A stretch of DNA of 11,663 nucleotides from Clostridia bacterium. GTDB lineage: Bacteria; Bacillota; Clostridia; Oscillospirales; CAG-272. A model generated the notes under the pieces. That model was not told the DNA's origin and searched no databases. It saw nothing but the letters and a program-made list of their open reading frames with translations. Position numbers and translations under genes: made by a program. The stretch lies in the NCBI GenBank assembly GCA_024404655.1, contig JAKSPR010000053.1, forward strand, positions 1 through 11,663, read 5' to 3'. Positions 1 to 7,471 of this stretch are shown piece by piece; position 1 is the first letter of the stretch, and each line of letters opens with the position of its first letter.

Positions 1-1390
1 TGCAGACGCCGTCCGTATCCAGCGCAAAGGCTTTCAGCTCGGCATAGTGGGTCGTCGCGGCACACAGCGCACCGGAGGCTCTTGTGTGTTCGAGGATCGC
101 CACAGCCAGTGCTGCGCCCTCAACAGGGTCGGTCCCTGCGCCAAGCTCATCGAACAGCACCAGACTTTCGTCGGACACCGCATCCATGATGGAAACGATA
201 TTCACCATGTGGGCGGAGAAGGTGGACAGGGACTGCTCGATGGACTGCTCATCGCCGATATCCGCAAAGATGCTGTCAAAGATGCACAGCTCGGATTCTG
301 CGGAGGCCGGGATGTGAAGTCCTGCCTGCGCCATCAGCGCAAAGAGGCCGAGGGTTTTCAGCGATACCGTTTTACCGCCCGTGTTGGGACCGGTGATGAC
401 CAGCGTATCGAATTCACCGCCCAGGCGGATATTGATCGGCACGACGGTTTTCGGGTCAAGGAGCGGGTGGCGGGCTCTGTGGAGCACCACACGTCGTTCC
501 TCGTTCATGATGGGCTCTCCTGCATCCATACGGAAGGAAAGCTCCGCTTTTGCAAAGATGAAGGCAAGCTCCGTGATGTTGAGATAGTCCAGCGTCAAGG
601 CACTTGCGTTCTCCGCGACCTCGTTTGAGAGGACAGCAAGGATGCGCTCGATCTCTTTCTGTTCCTGATTTTCAAGGAACCGCAGTTCGTTGTTGGATTC
701 CACAACGGAAAGCGGCTCAATGAACAGCGTCGCACCGGAGGAGGAAGTATCATGGATCAGACCCTTGACCTCATTGCGGTACTCGGCTTTGACCGGGACG
801 ACATAGCGTCCGTTGCGCATGGTGACGATGTTTTCCTGTAAGTACTTTGTATAGGTGTTGCCGCTGGTATACTTCTGCAGGTTTTCCTTGATTTTGGAAT
901 TGGCATTCCGGATTTTTCTGCGGATATCGGCAAGGGTGGGGCTTGCTTCGTCCGCGATCATATCCTCGGCGATGATCGCTTTTGTGATACGGTCTTCCAG
1001 ATGCCGGTTGATGGTTAAGCGGGCGAAGACCTCGTCAAGGGAGGTATCAAACCGCTTGTCGGTGTTGATATAATCTTCCAGTCTGCGGGTGGTGTAAAGC
1101 ACCTTTGCCACCTGCAGCAGTTCCGCGCAGGAGAGGCTTGCGCCCTTCTCCGCACGGTCAACGATGCCGGTGATATCCTTGACGCCGCCGAAGGGAGGCG
1201 TACCCTTGATGCCCATCAGCTTCCGGGCATCGGTGGTCTGACCCAGCAGTTTTTTAATACGCGGCAGACTGGTCTGGGGCTTGACTTTCCGGGCCTTTTC
1301 CTTTGCGCCCTCGGTCTGTGCGGCTTCTGCAAGCCGTTCCAGTACCTTGTCAAACTCCAGTGTTTTACATGCTCTGTCAAAATTTGCCAT
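1..1390 (-). CDS. mutS2: Endonuclease/ATPase MutS2, 3' end cut off by window edge
   Basis: I read this by translating the minus strand from the ATG at 1390; 463 codons are visible with no stop, and the gene runs off the left edge. The start reads MANFDRACKTLEFDKVL, as in MutS2. Seen: Walker A GPNTGGKT at about residues 334-341, the MutS-type signature STFSAHM at 389-395, Walker B LVLFDEL with D414-E415, and TTHYAEL near the visible end. Family knowledge: MutS2 is a dimeric ABC-type ATPase of about 780 residues that has a C-terminal Smr domain and acts in suppression of recombination and/or rescue of collided ribosomes. It lacks the N-terminal mismatch-recognition domain of MutS1, which fits the short 330-residue lead to Walker A here. 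The Smr domain would lie outside the window. The start is supported by AAGGA eight bases upstream, inside the end of recO, only 4 bp away, so translational coupling is likely. Confidence 0.96.
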   Translation of the reverse strand, partial: MANFDRACKTLEFDKVLERLAEAAQTEGAKEKARKVKPQTSLPRIKKLLGQTTDARKLMGIKGTPPFGGVKDITGIVDRAEKGASLSCAELLQVAKVLYTTRRLEDYINTDKRFDTSLDEVFARLTINRHLEDRITKAIIAEDMIADEASPTLADIRRKIRNANSKIKENLQKYTSGNTYTKYLQENIVTMRNGRYVVPVKAEYRNEVKGLIHDTSSSGATLFIEPLSVVESNNELRFLENQEQKEIERILAVLSNEVAENASALTLDYLNITELAFIFAKAELSFRMDAGEPIMNEERRVVLHRARHPLLDPKTVVPINIRLGGEFDTLVITGPNTGGKTVSLKTLGLFALMAQAGLHIPASAESELCIFDSIFADIGDEQSIEQSLSTFSAHMVNIVSIMDAVSDESLVLFDELGAGTDPVEGAALAVAILEHTRASGALCAATTHYAELKAFALDTDGVC

Positions 1391-1394
1391 TGTC

Positions 1395-2261
1395 TTATTC
1401 CTTGATTTCCTGTAGGTTCAAAAGACTCATAGATTCCATGGATTTATAAAAAGAAAGGGTTTTATAGCCGTGTCCGATGTGATGGAGCAGATATCCCTCG
1501 CAGGCAGCGGAAAAGGCCCGGACTTCCTCCTCCGGCACCGTGTAGGAAAACTGCCGTTTCGCCTCGGTATAGAGGATATACCGCATGGCCTCCAGCGCAG
1601 ACGGGGGGATTTTCAGCCATACGATGGGAGCACCCGTTTCATCCAGTTCCGGCAGCATCCGCTCAACCGGCGGCAGCGCCTGACGGGGCTTTATGTAAAG
1701 CTCCTCGTGGCAGTGCGCACAGAATAACCGTCCGTTTTCACAGTCGAGCACCGCATGGGTGCCGACGTTCTCTGCTCCGCAGGCACAGCAGGAGGAAAGG
1801 TCCGGCATGAAGCCCGCGATCGCCGCAGCACGGAGTTCAAACGCTCCCTTGACGCACCAGCGCGGGCGTTTATTCCCCGCCAGCGTCCAGAGGGTGTTGA
1901 GGGATAACTGCAGAAGTTCTCCGCTTTCCCCGCCGGGATAGGTCAGCTCGTCCGCGACCTCACAGAGATACGCCGCAAGCGCCGTATTCTCAATGGAGTC
2001 GGAAATGCCGAGAAAGGTCTGTTCAATGGTCGCTTCTCTCAGAAAATGCTTGTCTCTGCCGCGTTTCAGGGTGTAGTTTGCGTAGGCAAAGACCTGGGCC
2101 GCAGGCAGACTGCCGTTTGTGATCTTGCGTACACCCCGCGCCCAGACGGAGAGTTTTCCTTCCTCTGCGGTCAGAACCGTCAGCATCCGGTCCGATTCTC
2201 CGACGTCCGTTGTGCGGAGCACCAGACCTTTTATGTTGAATACGTCTTCCTTTTCGCTCAT
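1395..2261 (-). CDS. recO: DNA repair protein RecO
   Basis: The 288-residue product begins with the RecO OB-fold pattern (FNIKGLVLRTTDVGESDRML, then GKLSVWARGVRK), which in the family binds ssDNA and ssDNA-binding protein. A helical C-terminal part carries a four-cysteine zinc site, C158-x2-C161 and C181-x2-C184. RecO works with RecR (and RecF) to load RecA on SSB-coated gaps and can anneal complementary strands. The length is somewhat above the usual 240-260. The gene lies 25 bp downstream of era and 4 bp upstream of mutS2, so it belongs to the same operon; era-recO adjacency is widespread in Firmicutes. The ATG has only a weak Shine-Dalgarno match (GCGGAA about 12 bases upstream), so translation may depend on coupling to era. 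Confidence 0.96.
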   Translation of the reverse strand: MSEKEDVFNIKGLVLRTTDVGESDRMLTVLTAEEGKLSVWARGVRKITNGSLPAAQVFAYANYTLKRGRDKHFLREATIEQTFLGISDSIENTALAAYLCEVADELTYPGGESGELLQLSLNTLWTLAGNKRPRWCVKGAFELRAAAIAGFMPDLSSCCACGAENVGTHAVLDCENGRLFCAHCHEELYIKPRQALPPVERMLPELDETGAPIVWLKIPPSALEAMRYILYTEAKRQFSYTVPEEEVRAFSAACEGYLLHHIGHGYKTLSFYKSMESMSLLNLQEIKE

Positions 2262-2286
2262 GATGCAGTTGATTCCGCAGTCCGGC

Positions 2287-3171
2287 TCATTCGTCGCGGA
2301 AGCCGAAGTTTGCTACCTGCACCGTGGAGTCACGCCAGTTTTCCTTGACCTTGACCCAGAGATTCAGATAGACTTTCACGCCGAGGAACTTTTCCAGATC
2401 CTCTCTCGCATAAGAGCCGATCTTTTTCAGTGTCGCGCCGCCCTTGCCGATCAGAATACCCTTGTGGGATTCCTTCTCGCAGAAGATTTCCGCACGGATG
2501 GAGATGAGATCCTTTTTCTCTTCAAAGCCCTCGATGACGACGGCAGTGCCATGAGGGATCTCATCGTTTGTGAGGCGCAGGATCTTTTCGCGGATGATCT
2601 CCGCTGCGATCTGACGCTCCGGCTGGTCGGTGATGATATCATCCGGGAAAAACCATTCGGATTCGTTCATGAACGGCTCCAGTTCTTCAAAGATTACGTC
2701 GATGCCCTTACCCTTGAGGGCGGAGATCGGAATGACGGCATTGAAGTCGTGCTTCTCGGAGAAGGTCTTGATGGTCTCGCCGACCTTTTCGCCGGTGGAC
2801 TCGTCGATCTTGTTGATGATGAGGATGGAGGGGATGGAGCCGCGGGAGAGCTTGTCCATCAGTTCTTCCTCGGTGGGGCTGATGTGCTTGTTGGCTTCGA
2901 CAACGTAAAGCACGCAGTCCACGTCAGTCAGCGCATCATTGGCGGCGCGCATCATGAAGTCGCCCAGCTTGTTTTTCGGGTTGTGCATACCGGGGGTGTC
3001 CATGAAGACATACTGGGTCTCGTCCTTGGTGAGGATGCCCGTGATGCGGTTTCTCGTCGTCTGGGGCTTATCCGATACGATGGCGATTTTCTCACCGAGA
3101 ATAGTATTCAGAAGGGTGGATTTGCCGACATTCGGTCTGCCGACGATTGCAATAAAGCCTGTCTTTTTCAT
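2287..3171 (-). CDS. era: GTPase Era (16S rRNA/30S maturation)
   Basis: A 294-residue protein of normal Era length. Seen: G1 GRPNVGKS (11-18), switch I TTRNRITG (38-45), G3 DTPG (58-61), G4 NKID (120-123), G5 SALKG (150-154), and the C-terminal KH RNA-binding domain with IGKGGATLKKIG (241-252) and the conserved VKENWRDS end. Era binds the 3' end of 16S rRNA and acts as a GTP-dependent checkpoint in 30S subunit assembly at the membrane and ribosome. The ATG at 3171 has AGGAA nine bases upstream. It sits 26 bp after ybeY, whose product also works on the 16S 3' end, so the two adjacent genes serve the same maturation step. All GTPase motifs are intact. Confidence 0.98.
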   Translation of the reverse strand: MKKTGFIAIVGRPNVGKSTLLNTILGEKIAIVSDKPQTTRNRITGILTKDETQYVFMDTPGMHNPKNKLGDFMMRAANDALTDVDCVLYVVEANKHISPTEEELMDKLSRGSIPSILIINKIDESTGEKVGETIKTFSEKHDFNAVIPISALKGKGIDVIFEELEPFMNESEWFFPDDIITDQPERQIAAEIIREKILRLTNDEIPHGTAVVIEGFEEKKDLISIRAEIFCEKESHKGILIGKGGATLKKIGSYAREDLEKFLGVKVYLNLWVKVKENWRDSTVQVANFGFRDE

Positions 3172-3197
3172 ATCGTTATTTCCTGTTCAAATTTCTG

Positions 3198-3680
3198 TCA
3201 GTTTCTTGTCTGTCCGATGCCTGCGAGGATTTCTTCCTGTCTGCGTCTCTGCTCCGCATCGTCTTCCGCCGAACGCTCATGATCGTAGCCCAGCAGATGG
3301 AGGACGGAATGCACCGCGAGGAAGGAAAGCTCTCTTTCAAAGGAGTGCCCGAATTCCTCCGCCTGTGCGGCTGCACGCTCTACGGAGATGACGATATCGC
3401 CGAGGACCACGCATCCGGTATCCGGTTCGATTTCGTATTCTTTCGCCGGAATATCGCTGATGGGGAAGGAAAGCACATCGGTGGCTGCATCCTTACCCCG
3501 GTAGTCGCGGTTCAGCTCCTTGATCGCATCGTTGTCAACAAAGGTCACAGAGACCTCTGCCGGCTTATCAAACTTCTCATATTCCAGCGCCGCATTGATG
3601 GCACGCTTAACAAGGGCCCTTGCCGCAGGGGTCAGCGGCAGCTTTTTCTGATCGTTTTTGGTGTAGATCGTATTTTTCAT
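3198..3680 (-). CDS. ybeY: Endoribonuclease / rRNA maturation factor YbeY
   Basis: The product (160 residues from the chosen start) carries the UPF0054/YbeY metal site HSVLHLLGYDHE, with zinc-ligand histidines H124, H128 and H134, and the upstream family block LNRDYRGKDAATDVLSFP. YbeY is a zinc-dependent endoribonuclease involved in 16S rRNA 3' end processing and 70S quality control, and commonly partners with Era and PhoH/YbeZ, both neighbours here. Start choice: an in-frame ATG at 3695 overlaps the phoH stop (ATGA) and would add five residues, but it lacks a ribosome binding site. The ATG at 3680 has GAGGAT seven bases upstream, so I prefer it. Identity is very secure; the exact start is moderately secure. 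Confidence 0.95.
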   Translation of the reverse strand: MKNTIYTKNDQKKLPLTPAARALVKRAINAALEYEKFDKPAEVSVTFVDNDAIKELNRDYRGKDAATDVLSFPISDIPAKEYEIEPDTGCVVLGDIVISVERAAAQAEEFGHSFERELSFLAVHSVLHLLGYDHERSAEDDAEQRRRQEEILAGIGQTRN

Positions 3681-3687
3681 AGCGGTT

Positions 3688-3693
3688 ATCCTC
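3688..3693 (-). promoter_or_regulatory. Ribosome binding site deciding the ybeY start
   Basis: The minus-strand sequence GAGGAT lies seven bases before the ATG at 3680 and overlaps the phoH stop codon (TGA at 3694-3692). It favours the second in-frame ATG over the ATGA-overlapping one at 3695. The overlap also means that a ribosome terminating on phoH ends on top of this site, so the two genes are probably translationally coupled. Confidence 0.6.
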
Positions 3694-4729
3694 ATTTCTG
3701 GTCGTTCGGTCTGTGTTCAAAATGATAGCGGTTCTGGGGTTCCGCTTTTCTTGCTTTTTCGCGGTCGTACTTTTCGTAGGCGAGAATGATCTTCTGCACC
3801 AGCTTGTGACGCACCACATCCCGCTCGGTAAAGTTATGGATAGCGATGCCTTCAATGCCCGCAAGGACTTTGGAAGCCTCGGCAAGACCGCTCTTTTTGC
3901 CGAAGGGCAGGTCCGTCTGGGTGATATCACCCGTGACGATAGCCTTGGAATTGAAGCCCAGACGTGTTAAGAACATCTTCATCTGCTCGGGCGTGGTATT
4001 CTGCGCCTCATCAAGGATGATAAAGGAATCATCCAGCGTTCTGCCGCGCATATAGGCAAGAGGCGCGATTTCAATGGTGCCGCGTTCCAGATGTTTCTGA
4101 TAGGTCTCCGGACCCAGCATCTCGTAAAGCGCGTCATACAGCGGGCGCAGATAGGGGTCGATCTTTGTCTGGAGGTCACCCGGCAGGAAGCCCAGCTTTT
4201 CGCCCGCTTCCACAGCGGGACGGGTCAGAATGATGCGGCTGGTCTCCTTGTTTCGCAGGGCTTTGACAGCCATAGCAACGGCAAGGAAGGTCTTACCGGT
4301 ACCGGCAGGACCGACGCCGAGGATGACAGTATTTTTCTTGATGGCTTGCACGTGCTGCATCTGACCGACGGTCTTTGCCTTGATGGGCTTGCCGCGGGTG
4401 GTGATGCAGATGCAGTCGCCGTCCAGTGCATGCAGTTCTTCTTTCTTGCCGTCATCGACCATGGAGATCACATAGTCGACGTTCTGTTCGGTCAGTGCGC
4501 CGTTGAGTTTCACCATGCGCAGTGCATAACGGACCGTTTCGGCGGCTTTTTCCACGCCGTCTGCGTTCTCGCCGCGGATGAGAACCGCGTTGCCGCCGGC
4601 AGACATGGTATCTTTTGAGAGGATCGTGACCCCGAAGGCATTTTCAATCAGCTTGACATTACAGTCGTATGAGCCGAACAGAATGCTGGTTTCCTCCAGT
4701 GTATCGGTGAGTATTGTGGATTCTGTCAT
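3692..4729 (-). CDS. phoH: PhoH-like ATPase (YbeZ/PhoH family)
   Basis: A 345-residue protein of standard PhoH length. Seen: the N-terminal YbeZ-type small domain, Walker A GVGPAGTGKT (138-147), the following LTRPAVEAGEKLGFLPGD block (168-185), Walker B FIILDEAQN (236-244), and the conserved VTGDITQTDLP motif (265-275). It belongs to the superfamily 1 helicase-like P-loop ATPases; in other bacteria YbeZ interacts with YbeY and is linked to RNA processing. The ATG at 4729 has AAAGGA eight bases upstream. It lies 30 bp after yqfD and directly before ybeY. In Bacillus subtilis the same order yqfC-yqfD-phoH is found, but there pgpH (yqfF) follows before ybeY, and it is absent here. The natural RNA or nucleoprotein substrate of the family is not settled. 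Confidence 0.96.
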   Translation of the reverse strand: MTESTILTDTLEETSILFGSYDCNVKLIENAFGVTILSKDTMSAGGNAVLIRGENADGVEKAAETVRYALRMVKLNGALTEQNVDYVISMVDDGKKEELHALDGDCICITTRGKPIKAKTVGQMQHVQAIKKNTVILGVGPAGTGKTFLAVAMAVKALRNKETSRIILTRPAVEAGEKLGFLPGDLQTKIDPYLRPLYDALYEMLGPETYQKHLERGTIEIAPLAYMRGRTLDDSFIILDEAQNTTPEQMKMFLTRLGFNSKAIVTGDITQTDLPFGKKSGLAEASKVLAGIEGIAIHNFTERDVVRHKLVQKIILAYEKYDREKARKAEPQNRYHFEHRPNDQK

Positions 4730-4759
4730 GTTACAGGTCCTTTCCCGGTGGGAGAGGCG

Positions 4760-6076
4760 TCAGCGACGGACAGTCTCCGAACCGGTATGATCAATCTGAA
4801 AATCAGAAACTTCTGCGATATTGTCGATGCAGAAAACGTCCCTCGTAACGGTCAGAACGTCCCCCGTGCATTCACTTCTTTCCTCGCGGGACAGCACCGT
4901 GGCATCGGTCAGCGTATCCTCGCAGGCATCGAGCTTTTCACAGGCGATCATCGTTGCCTCATCGGCGGAAATATTCCGGGTTGCAGCGGTTTTCCCCATC
5001 CGTACCTCCGTGATGACAGAGACAGGGAGCGGAATCCCGCCCGGAAGGTGCAGAAATTTCTCATCTTCTATTATATCATAATCGTCAAGAGAAAATCCAG
5101 TATTTCCGAAAAGATTCCGGAAAGTTTGCAAAAAAGTTACGTTCTCCGCGGCTTTCCCGGCCGTCGGCAGAGTGACTTTAAGCCCCAGGATCCGCAGATG
5201 AGATCTTGTTTCCGTCTCACCGGAATAGATACATTCTTCTTTTATGAGCGGCACCGTTTCCGTGAAACTCCGCAGCGTGGAGGCAAACACCTTCCCGGAG
5301 CATCTTGAGAGGTGGACGTCCCCGTCCCGTGCGTCAAAGACGCCGGAGGCGAGAATCTCCCCTTTAGTCACCATCTGCTCCGGCAGGACCAGTGTCACCC
5401 CGTTGCGGACCTCCGTGCGCACAATAATGCCGTCGGCGTTGGCAATCAGATTCGCACCGACTATGGTCCCGTCCTCACCTAAATACGGCTCCCCGGGCAT
5501 GACTCTTTCCGCCCGCCGGGAAGAACGGACTTCGCAGGAAAGTACTGTTCCCTGCCGGTTGATCGCAATCCAGCTGACCTCGTCCTGTCCCACAAGAAAG
5601 GCTGCCTCCGCGTGTCTCGTATCAAATCCGGGCAGAAGCATCCCCGGTACAATACCCTGCTCCGTTAATCGCCCTCGGACAGACGAAAGGTCGACAAAGT
5701 CGCTTTCCCGCGCGGTATCGGGATTTTCCAGACACACGATATCGACCCGCCATACCAGCAGCGACGAAAAAATCAGCCAAGCCGCGGCGAGAAGCATCCC
5801 GATCGCAATACCGGGTCGTTTTCTGATCCACCGCAGCAGGAGAACAACCCCATATCGCGATATCGTTATGGGAACAGGACAGCAGGTGCCGTCGAGCGCT
5901 TCGCAGAGTGCTTTATAATCTTTTTCGTATAATACAGCCTGCACTTCCCCGCATCCTGTCTGCTCCAATCGCTTGACACGAATGTTATGTTCCATCATTT
6001 TTGAAAAGATATTTTTTCGCGATTCCGGCGGTATTTTTACAGTACGGGTTCCCAGAAAAAAGTCAATCAGCAGCAT
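4760..6076 (-). CDS. yqfD: Sporulation protein YqfD
   Basis: A 438-residue protein with a soluble N-terminal part (about 1-85), one clear membrane segment at about 89-110 (GIAIGMLLAAAWLIFSSLLV), and a long extracytoplasmic part. That part contains the family block NADGIIVRTEVRNG followed by VTKGEILASGVF, and the C-terminal repeat-like ISADEATMIACEKL segment ending in a conserved FCIDNIAEVSDFQI-like stretch. YqfD is a sigma-E-dependent mother-cell membrane protein needed for efficient sporulation in Bacillus; its biochemical role is not known. The ATG at 6076 has a perfect AGGAGG six bases upstream and overlaps the end of yqfC by 14 bp, which indicates coupled translation. Codon use is mixed, unlike the ABC operon at the right of the window. 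Confidence 0.92.
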   Translation of the reverse strand: MLLIDFFLGTRTVKIPPESRKNIFSKMMEHNIRVKRLEQTGCGEVQAVLYEKDYKALCEALDGTCCPVPITISRYGVVLLLRWIRKRPGIAIGMLLAAAWLIFSSLLVWRVDIVCLENPDTARESDFVDLSSVRGRLTEQGIVPGMLLPGFDTRHAEAAFLVGQDEVSWIAINRQGTVLSCEVRSSRRAERVMPGEPYLGEDGTIVGANLIANADGIIVRTEVRNGVTLVLPEQMVTKGEILASGVFDARDGDVHLSRCSGKVFASTLRSFTETVPLIKEECIYSGETETRSHLRILGLKVTLPTAGKAAENVTFLQTFRNLFGNTGFSLDDYDIIEDEKFLHLPGGIPLPVSVITEVRMGKTAATRNISADEATMIACEKLDACEDTLTDATVLSREERSECTGDVLTVTRDVFCIDNIAEVSDFQIDHTGSETVRR

Positions 6077-6389
6077 TGAGGACCTCCTGTGTCGGGTGCA
6101 GAATGATTTCGTCGATCCTGCCGGAGATAGTCAGAACCCCGTCGGAGACGGCATGCAGTAAAAGTCCTCTCCCCCTGATCCGCAGAAAATTGCAGTCTAC
6201 CTTGTTCGGCTTCATCCGGAACATGAGCTCATTTTCTTCATAGATCATCAGCATTTCATATCCTGTGATCGTCATAGAGCTGTCGCCGTGCAGTTCCAGA
6301 TACGGCAGTCCGTCAAAGACCCCCTCCGGCGGCTGTACGATACGGCGGAACCAGCTTGTTCGTTTTTCTCTTTTCTTGCGGAATTTCAA
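6063..6389 (-). CDS. yqfC: Sporulation protein YqfC (YabP/YqfC family), TTG start
   Basis: A 108-residue product with a basic N-terminus (KFRKKREKR) and the compact YabP/YqfC fold pattern: LPYLELHGDSSMTITGYE, an EENELMFRM segment, FLRIRGRGLLL, and a final GRIDEIIL. In Bacillus, YqfC is a small sigma-E regulon protein encoded with yqfD and is involved in spore formation, probably near the forespore envelope; its mechanism is unknown. Start: there is no in-frame ATG or GTG before the in-frame TAG 31 bases upstream. The only option that keeps the conserved length is TTG at 6389, with GGGGAT nine bases upstream. It is the first gene of the leftward operon and overlaps yqfD by 14 bp. Confidence 0.88.
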   Translation of the reverse strand: MKFRKKREKRTSWFRRIVQPPEGVFDGLPYLELHGDSSMTITGYEMLMIYEENELMFRMKPNKVDCNFLRIRGRGLLLHAVSDGVLTISGRIDEIILHPTQEVLNAAD

Positions 6390-6398
6390 GTTTTCATC

Positions 6399-6404
6399 AT
6401 CCCC
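6399..6404 (-). promoter_or_regulatory. Ribosome binding site supporting the TTG start of yqfC
   Basis: GGGGAT on the minus strand lies nine bases before TTG at 6389. It is the only purine-rich Shine-Dalgarno-like string near the start and supports the non-ATG start codon. The same bases lie inside a tiny overlapping reading frame described in the findings. Confidence 0.5.
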
Positions 6405-6405
6405 A

Positions 6406-6434
6406 TCATGTTTGTTGATCTATTTGCATAGGAT
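6406..6434 (+). promoter_or_regulatory. Sigma-E-like promoter for ylbJ
   Basis: TCATGTT (6406-6412) and CATAGGAT (6427-6434) are separated by 14 bases. Compared with the Bacillus sigma-E consensus (KMATATT, 13-15 bases, CATACAHT, as I recall it), the -35 matches 6 of 7 and the -10 matches 6 of 8. Transcription would begin near 6441, about 20 bases before the ATG of ylbJ. ylbJ and the divergent yqfCD are mother-cell genes in Bacillus, which fits. The motif is degenerate, so a chance match is possible. Confidence 0.4.
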
Positions 6435-6452
6435 ATAGCATCCTGTTTTCAA
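6425..6452 (-). promoter_or_regulatory. Possible vegetative promoter of the yqfC-mutS2 operon
   Basis: On the minus strand TTGAAA (6452-6447) and TATGCA (6430-6425) are separated by 16 bases. The -35 matches the sigma-A consensus at five of six positions, but the -10 matches at only three. A housekeeping promoter is expected because era and other growth genes are downstream. No convincing sigma-E promoter in this direction was found between 6390 and about 6500. This is a weak call. Confidence 0.25.
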
Positions 6453-6460
6453 CTCATTTT

Positions 6461-7462
6461 ATGCGGTCGGGGGTGATTCTAATACAAACGACAGCTGCTC
6501 CACGGGATGTGGTTATTCCGAAAGGAAAGAATATCAGTTATACATTTCTTGTAAAGCAGATCCGCTTTTTGATCATCATCTTCCTTTGCGTGCTGGTCCT
6601 TCTCACGCCGGAGATCAGTGCAGAGGGAGTGCGCAGCGGACTTGCCCTTTGCGTGCGCTCGGTTGTTCCTGCCTTGTTTCCGTTTATGATTTTGATCCCG
6701 CTTATTTCGCAGTCTCTTTACGATGTTCTGCTTTTTCAGAGCGGGAAACATTCGGTGATTCTTCCCTGTTTTCTGCTCGGCATGATTTCCGGGTTTCCGA
6801 TCGGTGCGCTGAATGTGATTGAAAACTATGAAAGTGGACAGTTGGACAAGTCATGTGCAGAACGAGCGCTTGGGGTCTGTAATGCAACGGGTCCTGCGTT
6901 TCTCATCGGGTTTGCAGGACTTACCATTTTTCATTCTTCAAGGCTTGGATGGTGCTTTGTTTTGGTTCAGATTGTCAGCGCCGGGCTGACAGCTATGCTC
7001 TTTCTTCGTCCAGCCAGATCATCAGACAAATCCGCGGTTTGGGGACAGCAGCACAACACAAAAATGACCTTTGCTGCATCCCTGCAAAGTGCCGTCAGCA
7101 AAATCATGATCGTCTGCGGTTTCGTCGTGATCTTTTCGGTTGCCCGATTTTATCTGTCCGAACTGTTTTCACTGCCTTGCTTTTCCGGATTATCTGGAAT
7201 CATTCCTGCTATGATTGGCGGCATGATGGAATTGACAGGCGGACTTGCTGATCTTGGGCAACTGCTGTCTTCTGTACCTCAAACACTTCTTTTTCCCCTT
7301 GCTGCGTTCATTATCAGTTTTGGTGGGATCTGCGTATATCTGCAAACCGCAGTTTTTGCACAGAGGGCGGGACTGTCGATGAAATACTATCTTCCGGAAA
7401 AACTGGTCTGCGGTATGATTTCTTTTGTGCTTGCGTCTCTACTTTCAGTTTTTATTTCATAA
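6461..7462 (+). CDS. ylbJ: Sporulation integral membrane protein YlbJ
   Basis: A 333-residue hydrophobic protein with about eight membrane segments (roughly 34-49, 66-84, 99-118, 143-158, 162-183, 213-231, 246-265, 277-300 and 312-332). Family signatures seen: VVPALFPFMIL (68-78), SGFPIGA (110-116), NATGPAFLIG (141-150), GGMMELTGG (253-261) and the SFGGICVYLQ block (286-295). These match YlbJ, a nucleoside-recognition (Gate) superfamily membrane protein of the sigma-E regulon, needed for normal spore coat or cortex formation; its transported substrate is unknown. It is shorter than the roughly 400-residue Bacillus protein. The start is uncertain: the ATG at 6461 has no Shine-Dalgarno, and the first ~30 residues are not obviously conserved. 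The gene is T-rich with many TTT and CTT codons, unlike the flanking ABC operon. It is the only plus-strand gene. Confidence 0.85.
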   Translation: MRSGVILIQTTAAPRDVVIPKGKNISYTFLVKQIRFLIIIFLCVLVLLTPEISAEGVRSGLALCVRSVVPALFPFMILIPLISQSLYDVLLFQSGKHSVILPCFLLGMISGFPIGALNVIENYESGQLDKSCAERALGVCNATGPAFLIGFAGLTIFHSSRLGWCFVLVQIVSAGLTAMLFLRPARSSDKSAVWGQQHNTKMTFAASLQSAVSKIMIVCGFVVIFSVARFYLSELFSLPCFSGLSGIIPAMIGGMMELTGGLADLGQLLSSVPQTLLFPLAAFIISFGGICVYLQTAVFAQRAGLSMKYYLPEKLVCGMISFVLASLLSVFIS

Positions 7463-7471
7463 ATAACAAAA

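Noticed and set aside
47..628. Plus-strand open frame of 193 codons near the left edge
   Set aside because: It is antisense to mutS2 in a region with intact Walker A and Walker B motifs on the other strand.
2119..3282. Long plus-strand open frame of 387 codons opposite era and recO
   Set aside because: It is antisense to two genes with full family motifs, begins inside recO, and its translation is an acidic and Leu/Val-rich shadow with no recognisable domain.
4091..4618. Plus-strand open frame of 175 codons inside phoH
   Set aside because: It is antisense to the ATPase core of phoH and its product shows no known motif.
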